A stretch of 64,000 bases of DNA from Candidatus Thorarchaeota archaeon. Lineage in GTDB: Archaea; Asgardarchaeota; Thorarchaeia; Thorarchaeales; Thorarchaeaceae. Of the stretch, positions 32,636 to 42,268 are shown piece after piece. The translations under genes were made by a program, and so were the position numbers. Below the pieces are notes generated by a model. That model did no database searches. It saw only the letters and a list, made by a program, of their open reading frames with translations, and was not told the DNA's origin. Each line of letters opens with the position of its first letter. Within the stretch, counting starts at the first letter, position 1. The stretch lies in NCBI GenBank assembly GCA_018238205.1, contig JABCTV010000001.1, forward strand, positions 1 through 64,000. Reading direction: 5' to 3'.

Positions 32636-33268
32636 CTAATGATATCTTCCCCGTTCACGAATTTCTTCCATACGGGAGAGTATATCCTTAGCTTCTTTGC
32701 CTAAGAAATCTGAATAACCTTTGATTGTATCTTCAAGCATACTTTCCTGTAATTCCCAATGAGTGGTTTCCAGAGCTCGATAAATTAGATGGAGATCTAC
32801 ACCTTTCATTTCAACGGTGGCATTCATCTCTGATAATCCAAAGTCCACTAGCCAGAGTCGCGACTTTGAATCGACAATCAGATTGCTAGTTGTAGGATCT
32901 CCATGGACTACATCACCCTTATGCAATAATGCAATCGAACGTCCAAACTCAAGACAGAATTCCTTCAACTGGTTTTCGGGCAGAGTGTTAACTAGCTGTT
33001 TAAATTGGACGCCTTCTATGTAATCCATCAGAATTGTATAATCATCTAGATTCACGGCATAAACGGCTGGCGTAGGTACTCCAAGAGACCGAGCTACTGA
33101 CAACATCTTGCATTCTCTACTTGTTCTTGTCTTTCTAAGTTGTGAATCAATATCCTTGGAGAGATATGGTTTAGATTGACGCCATTTTAAAACGAAATAC
33201 TGATTCCATCTCTTGATCTTTAAGATGACAGACTCAGCACCTTGAGCAATGAGTTCTTTCAACTTCAT
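32636..33268 (-). CDS. bud32: KEOPS kinase/ATPase Bud32
   Basis: A 210-residue RIO-type small kinase of KEOPS. Motifs: A-x-L/V-I-L-K lysine strand, R-T-S-R-E-C helix, catalytic loop V-H-G-D-P-T-T-S-N-L and D-F-G-L-S-E. Bud32 supports Kae1 in t6A synthesis by hydrolysing ATP. The ATG at 33268 overlaps the Kae1 stop as ATGA with GGAGG just upstream, so the two are translationally coupled; the separate-gene form contrasts with fused Kae1-Bud32 of many Euryarchaea. Confidence 0.93.
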   Translation of the reverse strand: MKLKELIAQGAESVILKIKRWNQYFVLKWRQSKPYLSKDIDSQLRKTRTSRECKMLSVARSLGVPTPAVYAVNLDDYTILMDYIEGVQFKQLVNTLPENQLKEFCLEFGRSIALLHKGDVVHGDPTTSNLIVDSKSRLWLVDFGLSEMNATVEMKGVDLHLIYRALETTHWELQESMLEDTIKGYSDFLGKEAKDILSRMEEIRERGRYH

Positions 33269-34257
33269 GCCCTCCAAAGAATATCTTGTTCATCAGTACG
33301 CCATTTGGGGAGAACCTGTGAATCACTAATCTCAATTGTACGCCCAGCCTTGAACTGTAGTATTCCGTTCCATGCAATCATTGCCCCTTGATCACCTGCC
33401 AGCGATGGAGAAACCCTATGGAATTGTACGCCATGACGTTCTGAAACTCCTTCAAGTATCTCGGTGAGCCGATTATTTCGAGCTACACCACCAGTTAGCA
33501 GAAGTTCTTGTTTCTTTGTATGGGCAATAGCTCGTTCAGCTATTTCTGCTATCATACCAAAGGCAGTTTCTTGAACACTGAAACAGATATCAGGAATCGA
33601 AATACCTTCTGAGAAAAGTTTCTTTGCAGCAGTTAGCATTCCTGAATAACTTAAATCCATTCCCTTCACTGAGTAAGGTAGACTATGATAGTTAGAACCT
33701 TGTTTTGCTATTTTTTCAACAATTGGTCCGGCAGGAAATCCCATTCCAAGCTCACGTCCTAAAACATCCAACATGTTGCCAATAGCAATATCCAGTGTTT
33801 CACCAAATGTCCGAAATCTACCTCCAGCGTAAGCTATTACTTGACTATTTCCTCCTGAAACATACACTGTAACTGGGTCCTCAAAACTGGATTCAAGGCA
33901 GCCTATTTCTATATGTGCAACGCAATGATTAACGTCTACAAGTGGTACGTCTAGTTTCAGTGACAATGTTCGAGCCATAGTAGCGGTAGTCCGCAGGCAG
34001 GGGCCAAGGCCAGGACCTCTGGAAAATGCTATGAGATTAATATCATTATAATTGATTCCAGCTTTTTCAAGCGCATTATGGATTATACTGGGTCCTAAAT
34101 CGGAATGGTGTCTGCTAGCCTCTCGTGGATGGATTCCTCCATGAGTAGGTTTCAACATATCCCATTCATTTGATAGTACTTTGCCATCATCTGTAACGAT
34201 TCCTGCACCAAAAGAATGAGCAGTGCCTTCAAGTCCCAGACAAATTAGTACCATCAT
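33265..34257 (-). CDS. kae1: KEOPS catalytic subunit Kae1 (t6A synthase)
   Basis: A 330-residue ASKHA-fold protein that transfers threonylcarbamoyl to A37 of ANN-decoding tRNAs. The metal-binding N-H-C-V-A-H-I-E, ATP-phosphate motifs V-S-G-G-N-S-Q-V and L-T-G-G-V-A-R-N-N-R, and D-L-S-Y-S-G-M-L are all present. Start ATG 34257 follows GAGGTAA. First gene of the kae1-bud32 pair; Pcc1 is downstream and Cgi121 is not in view. Confidence 0.95.
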   Translation of the reverse strand: MMVLICLGLEGTAHSFGAGIVTDDGKVLSNEWDMLKPTHGGIHPREASRHHSDLGPSIIHNALEKAGINYNDINLIAFSRGPGLGPCLRTTATMARTLSLKLDVPLVDVNHCVAHIEIGCLESSFEDPVTVYVSGGNSQVIAYAGGRFRTFGETLDIAIGNMLDVLGRELGMGFPAGPIVEKIAKQGSNYHSLPYSVKGMDLSYSGMLTAAKKLFSEGISIPDICFSVQETAFGMIAEIAERAIAHTKKQELLLTGGVARNNRLTEILEGVSERHGVQFHRVSPSLAGDQGAMIAWNGILQFKAGRTIEISDSQVLPKWRTDEQDILWRA

Positions 34258-34353
34258 ACTTACCTCGATCTATCAATCTTCTAATGTGAGTGAACTGTCA
34301 TTTCAAATTGACTCTTTCGCTCAAGCTCAAAAAATATACCTCATGTAGCAAAG

Positions 34354-34363
34354 GCTTTATAAT
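34354..34363 (+). promoter_or_regulatory. TATA box of the LSm gene
   Basis: GCTTTATAAT lies about 44 bases before the LSm start, a typical archaeal TATA box; transcription should begin near 34385, leaving a leader of about 13 bases. Confidence 0.5.
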
Positions 34364-34397
34364 ACTCACAAATGGCCTCTCTTAATAGGTGCACTAT

Positions 34398-34622
34398 GTG
34401 TCCGAGAAAATGCCCATTAAAGCTCTTGAACAGCAACTAAATGAGGTTATTTCTGTCAAGCTCAAGGATCAGAGAATATTCCGAGGACACTTGACAAGAT
34501 GTGATATGTATATGAATCTCACACTTGCTGATGCCGAAGAACTTGAGAATGATGAAACAAGAGCAAAGTATGGTCAAGTTTTAATCAGGGGCAATAATAT
34601 CCTCTGGATTCAGATAACCTAA
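34398..34622 (+). CDS. Sm-like archaeal RNA-binding protein
   Basis: A 74-residue LSm protein. Sm1 motif is visible as V-I-S-V-K-L-K-D-Q-R-I-F-R-G-H-L-T-R-C-D-M-Y-M-N-L and Sm2 as V-L-I-R-G-N-N-I-L-W-I, with D and N of the RNA-binding loop. Sm1 and Sm2 are joined by an acidic loop. It likely forms a hexa- or heptameric ring. GTG 34398 was chosen since AGGTG precedes it; ATG 34410 is possible. Divergent from kae1 and convergent with the COG2433 gene. Confidence 0.9.
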   Translation: MSEKMPIKALEQQLNEVISVKLKDQRIFRGHLTRCDMYMNLTLADAEELENDETRAKYGQVLIRGNNILWIQIT

Positions 34623-34629
34623 GTAAGCA

Positions 34630-36663
34630 TTATCGTTCAATTTCTCTGCGGTATTTTTCTACCAGCTCTACTAGCTGTTCCTCACCTTTCAATCGGGCTT
34701 GTTCACGAACATCTTTGATGAATACATGGAAAACCTTGTCAAATTTTTTACGACTAATATATGCAAACTCATCAACTCGTTGCAGTTCCACATCTTTTGC
34801 ATCAATAACAGGGATTACTGCTTTTACCAATTCATCTCTAGGAAGATGAGACAAGGGTGTATCGATAACCAAAGCACGTACTTCATGTTCAATGAGTATA
34901 CCTGCAGTTTGAGGGCCTCCTCCTGAAGCATCTTCAAACAAGATGATATCCCCTTGTTTTAGGCCTACTTTTTGATTGTACTCTGCTATACTTTCACGAG
35001 TAAATTGAGGAATCACTTTGACAGCGAGCATATCTCCACGCATTTCGAGATGCTTTACTCCCTTTAGCAACTCAAGTCTAGATTTCAAGGTCTTCATCTG
35101 TTTGTCAAGGCGCTCAGTTTCTCGTTGTGCTTTCTTTAGAGCGGTTTTTGATTTTGCAACCTCTCTATCACGTTTTATCTTCCAATAGTTCTCTTGATTA
35201 ATAATATCTAGACTATCAGATAGTTCACTCTCGCGAAATTTGAGAAACTCTACGAATCGTTTGAGATCATCTACGTTATCAGTAAGTAGACTATTATCAA
35301 GAGATAACTGCTCAGTTTTAACCCAAAGTGCATCAAAGCGCTCTTGTGTCAACTCCTCTTCTGGTTGTGGTTGTTCTTCGGGAATAGTTTCAAGTACCTC
35401 AGAGTCTACACGCTCCAATGTTGCACGTGCTTCATTGATTGATGTCCCTTTAATCACTAGAGCTTTCAGATGATTTCGATCTATCTTGAGTTGTTCCTCT
35501 CGAACCATTCGATCTATCTGTTGTAATTTTGATTGTATTGAGCGATATGCAAATACAGCTGCTGTCAGAGCATCACGTTCATGGGCATTCCGTACTCGAA
35601 TTTCATCAGAATATTCTCTTGCCAATTCTTGCTTTTCGGAAACTGGGATTGGTTTTTGTGGTGTGTATACTGTGGCATTGACTGTGCTAGCAATCTTCTC
35701 TACGAAATGAGGCACTTGCGGTACGTCAGAAGCAATCATAACAGGTATACCTTTTTCATAGACCTCGCGTATCATATCAGCCCTAGTTAACCCCTTTCTG
35801 CTTCTCAGTACTTGTATTCGTCCATCCAAAGAAAGAAGACAATATGCCGCGGTTGTTCCAGGATCTATTCCGAGTATGAAATATTTAGCTTTTGTACTGG
35901 GAGTTGTTGATTTAGTTTCAATAGGTATAAATTCTACACGTTTCCGAACAGGCGAGATCAGGACTTTCCAATCACCACTTTTCTTTGTTTCAACCAAACT
36001 TCGAATAACAGGAAGAGGGGCGCTAGTCACCAGACGAGCACTTGAATATCCAAAATCTGATTTTCGTATATCAATGTCATAATCTATGTTTTCTTCCTTT
36101 AGTTGAGACTCTATGAAGCGTGTCATCTGTTGAATCTCTGAATGAATTCTTCGCCTGAATCTGTTAGCGCTCTGACCGCCACGTCCTGGTTTCTTACCAC
36201 GTGATACCTTAATCTCACTTTGCTCACTAAAACATTCCAGTGAATGGCCTACACCTCTAGAAGCAAGTTGGGTTGCGAGGCGAGCAGACTCTAATGCATT
36301 AGGTTTACCTTTAACATTGAGACCATGGCGTTTAGCCAATATTTTGAGAGCTATTTGTCGTGGAGGAATACCAGTCACTTGAACTATCCGTGTTTCAGTA
36401 GGAATTCTATCAACCAAGCCAAATAGAGACTTGCTATCAGGGACTATTTCAAAGATATTGTCTGTGCAGAGCCATTTTGGATTTATTTCTCGAGTCAGTT
36501 TCAAAAGTGCGCCTCGCGATATCTCAGGATATTCATTGAGGATGACCCCATCACGCATTATCACACATGCAAACTTTGGAGTCTTTTTAGACCTTGGACT
36601 GTGTGATGGTAGAATATCGAAACCAATGATGAATACATTGTCATCGTCCATTTGGTTCAGCAC
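34630..36663 (-). CDS. RNase H-fold predicted nuclease of the COG2433/DUF460 family
   Basis: A 677-residue archaeal protein. The first half holds RNase H/RuvC-like segments: F-I-I-G-F-D-I near the N-terminus and a second I-L-G-I-D-P-G-T-T-A-A-Y near residue 270, followed by a helical domain R-V-R-N-A-H-E-R-D-A-L-T-A-A. A long coiled coil (about 380-540; Q-R-E-T-E-R-L-D-K-Q-M-K-T-L) and a C-terminal domain follow. The family is conserved in archaea, and its nuclease activity is predicted from the fold. An ATG 12 bases inside the GTG start may be the true start. Confidence 0.82.
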   Translation of the reverse strand: MLNQMDDDNVFIIGFDILPSHSPRSKKTPKFACVIMRDGVILNEYPEISRGALLKLTREINPKWLCTDNIFEIVPDSKSLFGLVDRIPTETRIVQVTGIPPRQIALKILAKRHGLNVKGKPNALESARLATQLASRGVGHSLECFSEQSEIKVSRGKKPGRGGQSANRFRRRIHSEIQQMTRFIESQLKEENIDYDIDIRKSDFGYSSARLVTSAPLPVIRSLVETKKSGDWKVLISPVRKRVEFIPIETKSTTPSTKAKYFILGIDPGTTAAYCLLSLDGRIQVLRSRKGLTRADMIREVYEKGIPVMIASDVPQVPHFVEKIASTVNATVYTPQKPIPVSEKQELAREYSDEIRVRNAHERDALTAAVFAYRSIQSKLQQIDRMVREEQLKIDRNHLKALVIKGTSINEARATLERVDSEVLETIPEEQPQPEEELTQERFDALWVKTEQLSLDNSLLTDNVDDLKRFVEFLKFRESELSDSLDIINQENYWKIKRDREVAKSKTALKKAQRETERLDKQMKTLKSRLELLKGVKHLEMRGDMLAVKVIPQFTRESIAEYNQKVGLKQGDIILFEDASGGGPQTAGILIEHEVRALVIDTPLSHLPRDELVKAVIPVIDAKDVELQRVDEFAYISRKKFDKVFHVFIKDVREQARLKGEEQLVELVEKYRREIER

Positions 36664-36750
36664 TCACTCAGAAAGTAATATTTTGAACTGGCTATCAAGC
36701 TATTTGTCTTGGTGGTTATCTGTAGAATCATTATGCTCCTCAAACAACAA

Positions 36751-36761
36751 GTATAATAAAG
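36751..36761 (+). promoter_or_regulatory. TATA box of the ArsR-like gene
   Basis: GTATAATAAAG lies 35-45 bases before the GTG start at 36796, giving a predicted leader of about 10-15 bases. Confidence 0.45.
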
Positions 36762-36795
36762 GCGCGCTTGAGCAACACGGCAAGACTTTCTCGAG

Positions 36796-37086
36796 GTGCA
36801 ACAACTGTCCGAAACACTACAAATTGATAACAAAGATGCAATACTTAAGATTGGACGCGCTCTATCATCCGGGACTAGGCTAAAAATACTACACCTTCTT
36901 CTTCAAGGAGAAAAAGATGTAACACGAGTAGCTCGTCACCTTGGTGGAACAGAGGCTAATGCAAGTGCACAGATTAAAATCTTGTACGAAGCTGGTTTGT
37001 TAGAATGTAGGTATGAACCAGGCCAGCATGGTCTGAAAAAGATATCAAAGACAAAAGTGAAACGTATCACTATTGACTTGGATTGA
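36796..37086 (+). CDS. ArsR-like winged-helix transcription regulator
   Basis: A 96-residue protein with a wHTH core: S-S-G-T-R-L-K-I-L-H-L-L-L as helix 1, D-V-T-R-V-A-R-H-L-G and T-E-A-N-A-S-A-Q-I-K-I-L-Y-E-A-G-L-L as the HTH pair. The C-terminus is basic. No metal-binding Cys pair is visible, so metal sensing is unlikely. GTG start lies near a TATA box, suggesting a short leader. The target is unknown. Confidence 0.75.
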   Translation: MQQLSETLQIDNKDAILKIGRALSSGTRLKILHLLLQGEKDVTRVARHLGGTEANASAQIKILYEAGLLECRYEPGQHGLKKISKTKVKRITIDLD

Positions 37087-37124
37087 ACTGGTTACAACTA
37101 ATTCTATTCAGCTGGAGAGCTTGT

Positions 37125-37715
37125 TTAACTGACAAGATGGGCTTTCCAGCGATGTATTCTTTTCAGAATATTATCTCGCTCTTCAGTCCTGATTGCCCGT
37201 TTTCCCCGTGCTTTTAAGAAATTCAGGACTATATCCATATCACGTGCGACCTTTTCCTTTTTCTCATCATCATCAATAAGATATTCCTTTGCAGCCTGAA
37301 GATATTCGAGGATTATGTCTGCGGTTGCCTCTCCAGTCCTCAGTTCAAGAGCTATGGGATCAAGAACTCTACTTACTTTGGCATTCGATGAACTTGAATC
37401 CGAAGATTCAGTGATGGGACTTTTTTCATCAGTAGTATCTGTGCTTTCTTGAAGCGTTGGTTCTGAGTTGGAATTTGTATCGGGATTTGGAATATCTTCC
37501 TTTGTTGAATCAGAGGAAAGTTCTGATTCAATTGTGTCATTTAATGGTTTCACTTCAGAGAATAGAGGTACAATAGAAGGAGGCATATCAGCAGGGAGTC
37601 CTGTGACTAGATGAAGGCGTTCTCTCAATTCTCGTAACTGGTCAAAGAGCTCAACTAGGCTGGATTGCATATAGTCGATTAGTTGTCGGATATCATTCAA
37701 TTCGTCATCGTTCAA
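37125..37715 (-). CDS. Unknown protein with coiled coil, disordered linker and helical C-domain
   Basis: 196 residues in three zones. Residues 1-40 are a coiled-coil-like helix (M-Q-S-S-L-V-E-L-F-D-Q-L-R-E-L-R). Residues 60-115 are Ser/Thr/Asp/Glu-rich and probably unordered. Residues 115-196 form a helical bundle (A-T-A-D-I-I-L-E-Y-L-Q-A-A-K-E-Y-L). No family recognised. It sits beyond HerA-NurA on the same strand, 72 bases away, and may belong to that transcript. Confidence 0.6.
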   Translation of the reverse strand: MNDDELNDIRQLIDYMQSSLVELFDQLRELRERLHLVTGLPADMPPSIVPLFSEVKPLNDTIESELSSDSTKEDIPNPDTNSNSEPTLQESTDTTDEKSPITESSDSSSSNAKVSRVLDPIALELRTGEATADIILEYLQAAKEYLIDDDEKKEKVARDMDIVLNFLKARGKRAIRTEERDNILKRIHRWKAHLVS

Positions 37716-37787
37716 GGACTTGAAGCCCCCAGATTATTCCACTAATGATTTCAATTTATGGTCTTATCAGGCTTGCGGGGAGGGGTG

Positions 37788-39302
37788 TCATTTATCAGCT
37801 CGTTTCACTGCTTCGGTAAGACTCAATGTCAATCCATCAGGTTCATATTTTCGTTGCCTTATTTTTACAAAAGTTGGAACGGACACTGTTTCTCCAACGA
37901 ATAGAGCTTCTCCAATCTCAAGTGTAGTGATTGCATCTAATGATGGCCGATCGATACCCTCACTTGATCTACCAATGTGTTCCAAGTCATATGGATTCGT
38001 ACATCGTAGAATAGCTTGATTGCTACATTGGCTAAGAACCGTTGTTGATAATTTAACGGGTCTTTGAGATATTAGACATAGAAGTGCATGGAATTTTCGA
38101 CCTTCTCTGGCGATGGTTTCAATACGGCTCTTGGGAAGAGCTAATTCATGGCGACTCTCTGGGCAAAATTGATGAGCCTCTTCTAATATCAATAATACTG
38201 GTGGTATTTCATTTCTTCTTCTAAGATAGAGGAGTTCGCTTGCTAAATGAGCAACGACTATCTGTTTTTTCTTCAAACTAATGAAATCACTAAGGTCGAT
38301 TAAAGTGATTTTTCCTGGTTTTACAATGCTTTTTACATCAGGAACAGAGCTCTTCCCAAAAAGACGTGTGTCATCAAGATTGATTAGCCATCCAACAAGT
38401 GCTTCTCTCGTATTTTTACTGATTGTTTCATTTTCTCTTACGTGAGTTACAATATCCGCAAGGGTATATCCATCTTTCATGGTCCCTCGCATTTCAGAGA
38501 TGACTCGTCTGAGATCACGCACTTGAATTGAACTCATATCGGCGACAAGAGAGCTTATGGTTTCAGCAGCAAGTGATTGAACTGGTATTTGGATATGAGA
38601 AGCTCTTATGTGCTCAACTTGGAACTCATTATCAGAAAGTCCAAGATCTTTCGGTTTGACATCCTTGAGGTAAGAGTACTCGCCATGTACATCTACAACC
38701 ACTACAGAAAGTCGACCTTGTTCTTTCTTCCGCGAAAGGATTTCTTCAAGTAGAACTGAAATGAAGTAAGATTTTCCAGCTCCGCTCATTGCCAGTATGG
38801 CAAGATGTTTCGATAATAGTCGATTGATTGATGGTGTAAATTCTAGACTATGGTATGCAAGGTTTCCAAGACGCAAACCCTCTTTGTTATCCAGTTTGAG
38901 AAACGCAGAAAGTGTATCTTCATCGATTCTTCTGACTACTGCTCCTGGAGATACTGCAAAATATGGACGTGCCGTTCGATTCTCAACCCATAGTCCTAGA
39001 ACTCTTGTCTTTGCAATTGTATACTGCCATCTATCTGTAGGGAATATTGCTCGTAATGGTTCTCCCCTCGATTGATATTCTCGAACAGCCTCAGCATGTT
39101 GGTAATATCGATTTGTGCGAAGTAAATCCTGAACTCGGGCAATTACAATTCCATTATCTGTCACAACAGACACAAATTCTCCCCGTCGTGCAATGATTTC
39201 CTTTGGACCACCTTCTAAAACAAAGGAGAATTCCAAAACACTGGGTCCTTTGTCTGTACTGATAACAGTTCCAAGTCTAGCAGTCATTTCATACTCTGTC
39301 AA
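37788..39302 (-). CDS. herA: HerA DNA helicase/ATPase
   Basis: A 504-residue hexameric HerA-FtsK ATPase of DNA end resection. The N-terminal HAS-barrel (residues about 10-100) is followed by Walker A A-M-S-G-A-G-K-S-Y, the H-G-E-Y-S-Y loop, Walker B L-L-I-L-E-E-A-H-Q-F, and the C-terminal arginine region. The TTG start has a strong GGAGGAGG, which overlaps the end of nurA, so both are co-translated. NurA is its nuclease partner; Mre11 and Rad50, often adjacent, are not in this window. Confidence 0.92.
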   Translation of the reverse strand: MTEYEMTARLGTVISTDKGPSVLEFSFVLEGGPKEIIARRGEFVSVVTDNGIVIARVQDLLRTNRYYQHAEAVREYQSRGEPLRAIFPTDRWQYTIAKTRVLGLWVENRTARPYFAVSPGAVVRRIDEDTLSAFLKLDNKEGLRLGNLAYHSLEFTPSINRLLSKHLAILAMSGAGKSYFISVLLEEILSRKKEQGRLSVVVVDVHGEYSYLKDVKPKDLGLSDNEFQVEHIRASHIQIPVQSLAAETISSLVADMSSIQVRDLRRVISEMRGTMKDGYTLADIVTHVRENETISKNTREALVGWLINLDDTRLFGKSSVPDVKSIVKPGKITLIDLSDFISLKKKQIVVAHLASELLYLRRRNEIPPVLLILEEAHQFCPESRHELALPKSRIETIAREGRKFHALLCLISQRPVKLSTTVLSQCSNQAILRCTNPYDLEHIGRSSEGIDRPSLDAITTLEIGEALFVGETVSVPTFVKIRQRKYEPDGLTLSLTEAVKRADK

Positions 39303-39308
39303 TAGTAA

Positions 39309-40472
39309 TTAGCCTCCTCCGAAAGGATTTCTGGATCGTCTCTTCTCTAAGGATGTATATGTGAGACCTGAGAGCGCCATTAGTCTGTCAACAATCAATT
39401 GTGTTTCATTCAATGATATTTTAGCCCTAGTATCAGCTTCAAGAATAGGTGCAGGAATACCATATTCTGGGTGTTGCCAAGAAAGGGGGAGTATCGCAGC
39501 TAGTGCACGATCGACCTTCCACACATCTTCAGAAGTTCCATCAGTTAGTATTTCTATTCTTAGAGGGAGATCATCTCTAGCAGTCTTTAGATATGTAACC
39601 CATATTGATGACGCCCAATTTGAAATTTCTTCAGAAAGTGGATTTGAATTGATCTGCAGCTCAGATGAGTACCTGAAGATGAAAGAACGCTCACCTTCTT
39701 CCAAATAAGTATCGAGAATATCACAATCTCTTGTAATTTTCAAGAGCCAACGATAATCAACGCCCTGCATCAGTTCAAATATTGCAGGCTTTCGAATGAT
39801 GTGTGGAAGAATGTCTCCTAAGAGGTTTGTAACTCTGCTGGATTTGCTGTCTTTTACAATTCCAACAAGAGTAGTTCCTTTCTTTCTGGCCTTGTTGTAC
39901 AGTTGTTTGTATAATGCAAGAACTTCTTGGAACTTCTCAAAAACAACAGATCCGGTTTGAGGTCGGTCTCTTGGATGATAGAATAGTGATCCATCAACAA
40001 GAATGATATCTGTATGAAATTCTTCGAGAACAGCGAGAGTCACCCTGAGTTCCGTTGCTACCCTTTCTAGTGATGAAAGTTGATCCAATTCTGCGCTAGA
40101 AAGTGTAAGCATCATTGGTCTAATTTGAGGTTCAGGAAATGGATCAGGAAAGAAGTCTACACTGGGACCTTCTTCTGGTCCAAATTGGAAAATGACTGCA
40201 ATACCCCTTGTCAAAAGAAGGTCCATGGATCTAAAGCGTCTACGAACTAAGCCTCCATCTATACCTGCAATTCTCAAACCAGATAGACTAGTGGGTTCAA
40301 TCTTTTTTGTAAAATCAGATTCAATAATACTGGACGCTATTGCTGGAAACTTAGCTAGATTGATTGTATCTTTGATACGTTCCATGACCTTGCCAAATTG
40401 GTTTTTAGTGGTCTCGATTCGCTCTATCTCTTCAACGAGTTGTGATAATAGCTTGTCGAGATTTTTATCCAC
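39309..40472 (-). CDS. nurA: NurA 5'-3' nuclease
   Basis: A 387-residue NurA. The RNase H-like active site is visible as I-A-G-I-D-G-G-L-V near residue 75, the second D in I-I-L-V-D-G-S-L-F-Y-H near 155, and the C-terminal P-I-L-E-A-D motif near residue 350. NurA joins HerA and resects DNA ends. Its GTG start shares its first base with the stop of the upstream CTP synthase (TAGTG), so pyrG-nurA-herA are likely one transcript. Confidence 0.9.
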   Translation of the reverse strand: MDKNLDKLLSQLVEEIERIETTKNQFGKVMERIKDTINLAKFPAIASSIIESDFTKKIEPTSLSGLRIAGIDGGLVRRRFRSMDLLLTRGIAVIFQFGPEEGPSVDFFPDPFPEPQIRPMMLTLSSAELDQLSSLERVATELRVTLAVLEEFHTDIILVDGSLFYHPRDRPQTGSVVFEKFQEVLALYKQLYNKARKKGTTLVGIVKDSKSSRVTNLLGDILPHIIRKPAIFELMQGVDYRWLLKITRDCDILDTYLEEGERSFIFRYSSELQINSNPLSEEISNWASSIWVTYLKTARDDLPLRIEILTDGTSEDVWKVDRALAAILPLSWQHPEYGIPAPILEADTRAKISLNETQLIVDRLMALSGLTYTSLEKRRSRNPFGGG

Positions 40473-42151
40473 TAGTTCTTCACTCTCACCTTTTTATATG
40501 CCAGAGCGGCTCTAATAAGACCCAAGTAAAGTGGATGTGGATTCCCAGGACGTGATTTGAACTCGGGATGGTATTGAACACCAATCCAGAAGGGGTGGTC
40601 AGCAAGTTCAATTGCATTGATTATTTTGTTAGTGGTATCATATGCAGATACCTTGAGTCCTTTTTCATTCATCTTGCTAAGATATCTCTCAATAAGATGG
40701 AAACGATGTCTAAATCGCTCTTGGACACGGTCTCGACCGTATATTTCATGGAGTCGTGTCCCCTTAACTATCACAACTTCGTGACCACCAAGTCGCATGG
40801 TGCCACCTTTATCCTCTGTAATCTTCTGTTCATCCATAAGATCTACAACAGGATAGAGACTATCTGGATCTACTTCTGTGGTATTGGCGCCATTCCATTC
40901 CATTACTTTTCTTGCAAAGGCTACCGTAGATAATTGGGCACCATAGCAAATTCCTAGCAGAGGAATCTTTGAAGATAGAGTCAATGTTGCTGCACAAATC
41001 ATACCTTCAACACCACGTTCTCCAAACCCGGGTGTGAGCAATACACCATCAACATCTGAAAGGTCTTCGAGAAGACTTTCTTCTGTTGCTCGATCTTCAG
41101 TTGCAATCCATTTTATCTCGACTTGAGTATTACATACAGCAGCAGCATGACTGAGTGCTTGATTGATGCTCTTGTAAGAATCACCTAACGTTGTATATTT
41201 CCCGGGCATTGCGATTACTACTTTTTCTTTTGGATTCTCAAATGATTGGACAATTTCATGCCAAGAACGAGTATCAGGATTCCGAGATTCTAGACCGAAG
41301 TGATTGACGAGAATCTCTCCAAGACCTTCTTCTTCGAATGACAAGGGAAGTTGATAGATTATAGGGATATCTGGATTCGAAATAACTTGTTCCTCAGGAA
41401 CGTTACAGAAAAGGGCAATTTTCTCTTTAGCTGGGGGGGATAATGGCATCTCAGATCTGCATATCATTATGTCTGGCTGAATACCCAAACTCTGTAATGT
41501 TCTCGCGCTGTGTTGCGTAGGTTTTGTTTTGAATTCACCCACAGATTTCATGTAAGGAACTAAAGTGACGTGAACAACTGCAACTCGATTTCGTCCCACC
41601 TCTTGAATAAGCTGACGAACAGCTTCCAAAAATGGCATTGCTTCTATATCTCCAACTGTACCACCGATTTCAACTAATAATACATCAGGAACAGGGTCCT
41701 TGTTGATAACATCCCAAACTCTCTGTTTAATCCGGTCTGTAATATGCGGAATTATCTGAACTGTTCTTCCAAGAAATCCTCCCTTTCTCTCTTCAAGAAT
41801 GACTGACATGTAGATTTGTCCTGATGTGATATTTTGGGATGGATGGACTTCCATACCGGTAAAACGTTCATACGTACCAAAATCAAGGTCAATCTCGGAT
41901 ATCTTAAAGTCAAACCCTTTTACAGGACTAAATGTCCATATATCATCTGTAACAAATACTTCGCCATGTTCTATTGGGTTGAGGGTACCAGGATCGATGT
42001 TCAAGTATGGATCAATTTTGATTATTCGAATACTATATCCTCTGAATTGCAATAATTTGGCAATTGACGCAGTTGTTACACCTTTTCCAATACCGGAGAG
42101 AACCCCACCAGTAATGAAGACTAATCTTGAACTATTATTAGTTGAAGTCAA
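40472..42151 (-). CDS. pyrG: CTP synthase with insertion in the synthetase domain
   Basis: A 559-residue CTP synthase that aminates UTP. The synthetase domain has V-L-S-G-I-G-K-G-V-T-T and K-I-D-P-Y-L-N-I-D-P-G-T; the C-terminal glutaminase has the nucleophile in G-I-C-Y-G-A-Q and His/Glu in Y-H-P-E-F-K-S. Between V-F-V-T-D-D and D-L-D-F-G-T-Y-E-R-F, where the family has four residues (G-x-E-x), this copy has 17 (residues 71-87). G-T-L-N-P-I-E-H-G and G-I-C-Y-G-A-Q also differ from the usual G-T-M-S-P and G-I-C-L-G-M-Q. A divergent but probably active enzyme. Confidence 0.9.
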   Translation of the reverse strand: MTSTNNSSRLVFITGGVLSGIGKGVTTASIAKLLQFRGYSIRIIKIDPYLNIDPGTLNPIEHGEVFVTDDIWTFSPVKGFDFKISEIDLDFGTYERFTGMEVHPSQNITSGQIYMSVILEERKGGFLGRTVQIIPHITDRIKQRVWDVINKDPVPDVLLVEIGGTVGDIEAMPFLEAVRQLIQEVGRNRVAVVHVTLVPYMKSVGEFKTKPTQHSARTLQSLGIQPDIMICRSEMPLSPPAKEKIALFCNVPEEQVISNPDIPIIYQLPLSFEEEGLGEILVNHFGLESRNPDTRSWHEIVQSFENPKEKVVIAMPGKYTTLGDSYKSINQALSHAAAVCNTQVEIKWIATEDRATEESLLEDLSDVDGVLLTPGFGERGVEGMICAATLTLSSKIPLLGICYGAQLSTVAFARKVMEWNGANTTEVDPDSLYPVVDLMDEQKITEDKGGTMRLGGHEVVIVKGTRLHEIYGRDRVQERFRHRFHLIERYLSKMNEKGLKVSAYDTTNKIINAIELADHPFWIGVQYHPEFKSRPGNPHPLYLGLIRAALAYKKVRVKN

Positions 42152-42268
42152 TTATAATCGCCTCAATATGCCAGATATAATATCCATGCATTTCTTCTAA
42201 CTGCGGCTGCTGTCACAGCACTTCGTATAAATCGTTCGCTAATATTCAGGAAGATTTGGTTAAATCCT

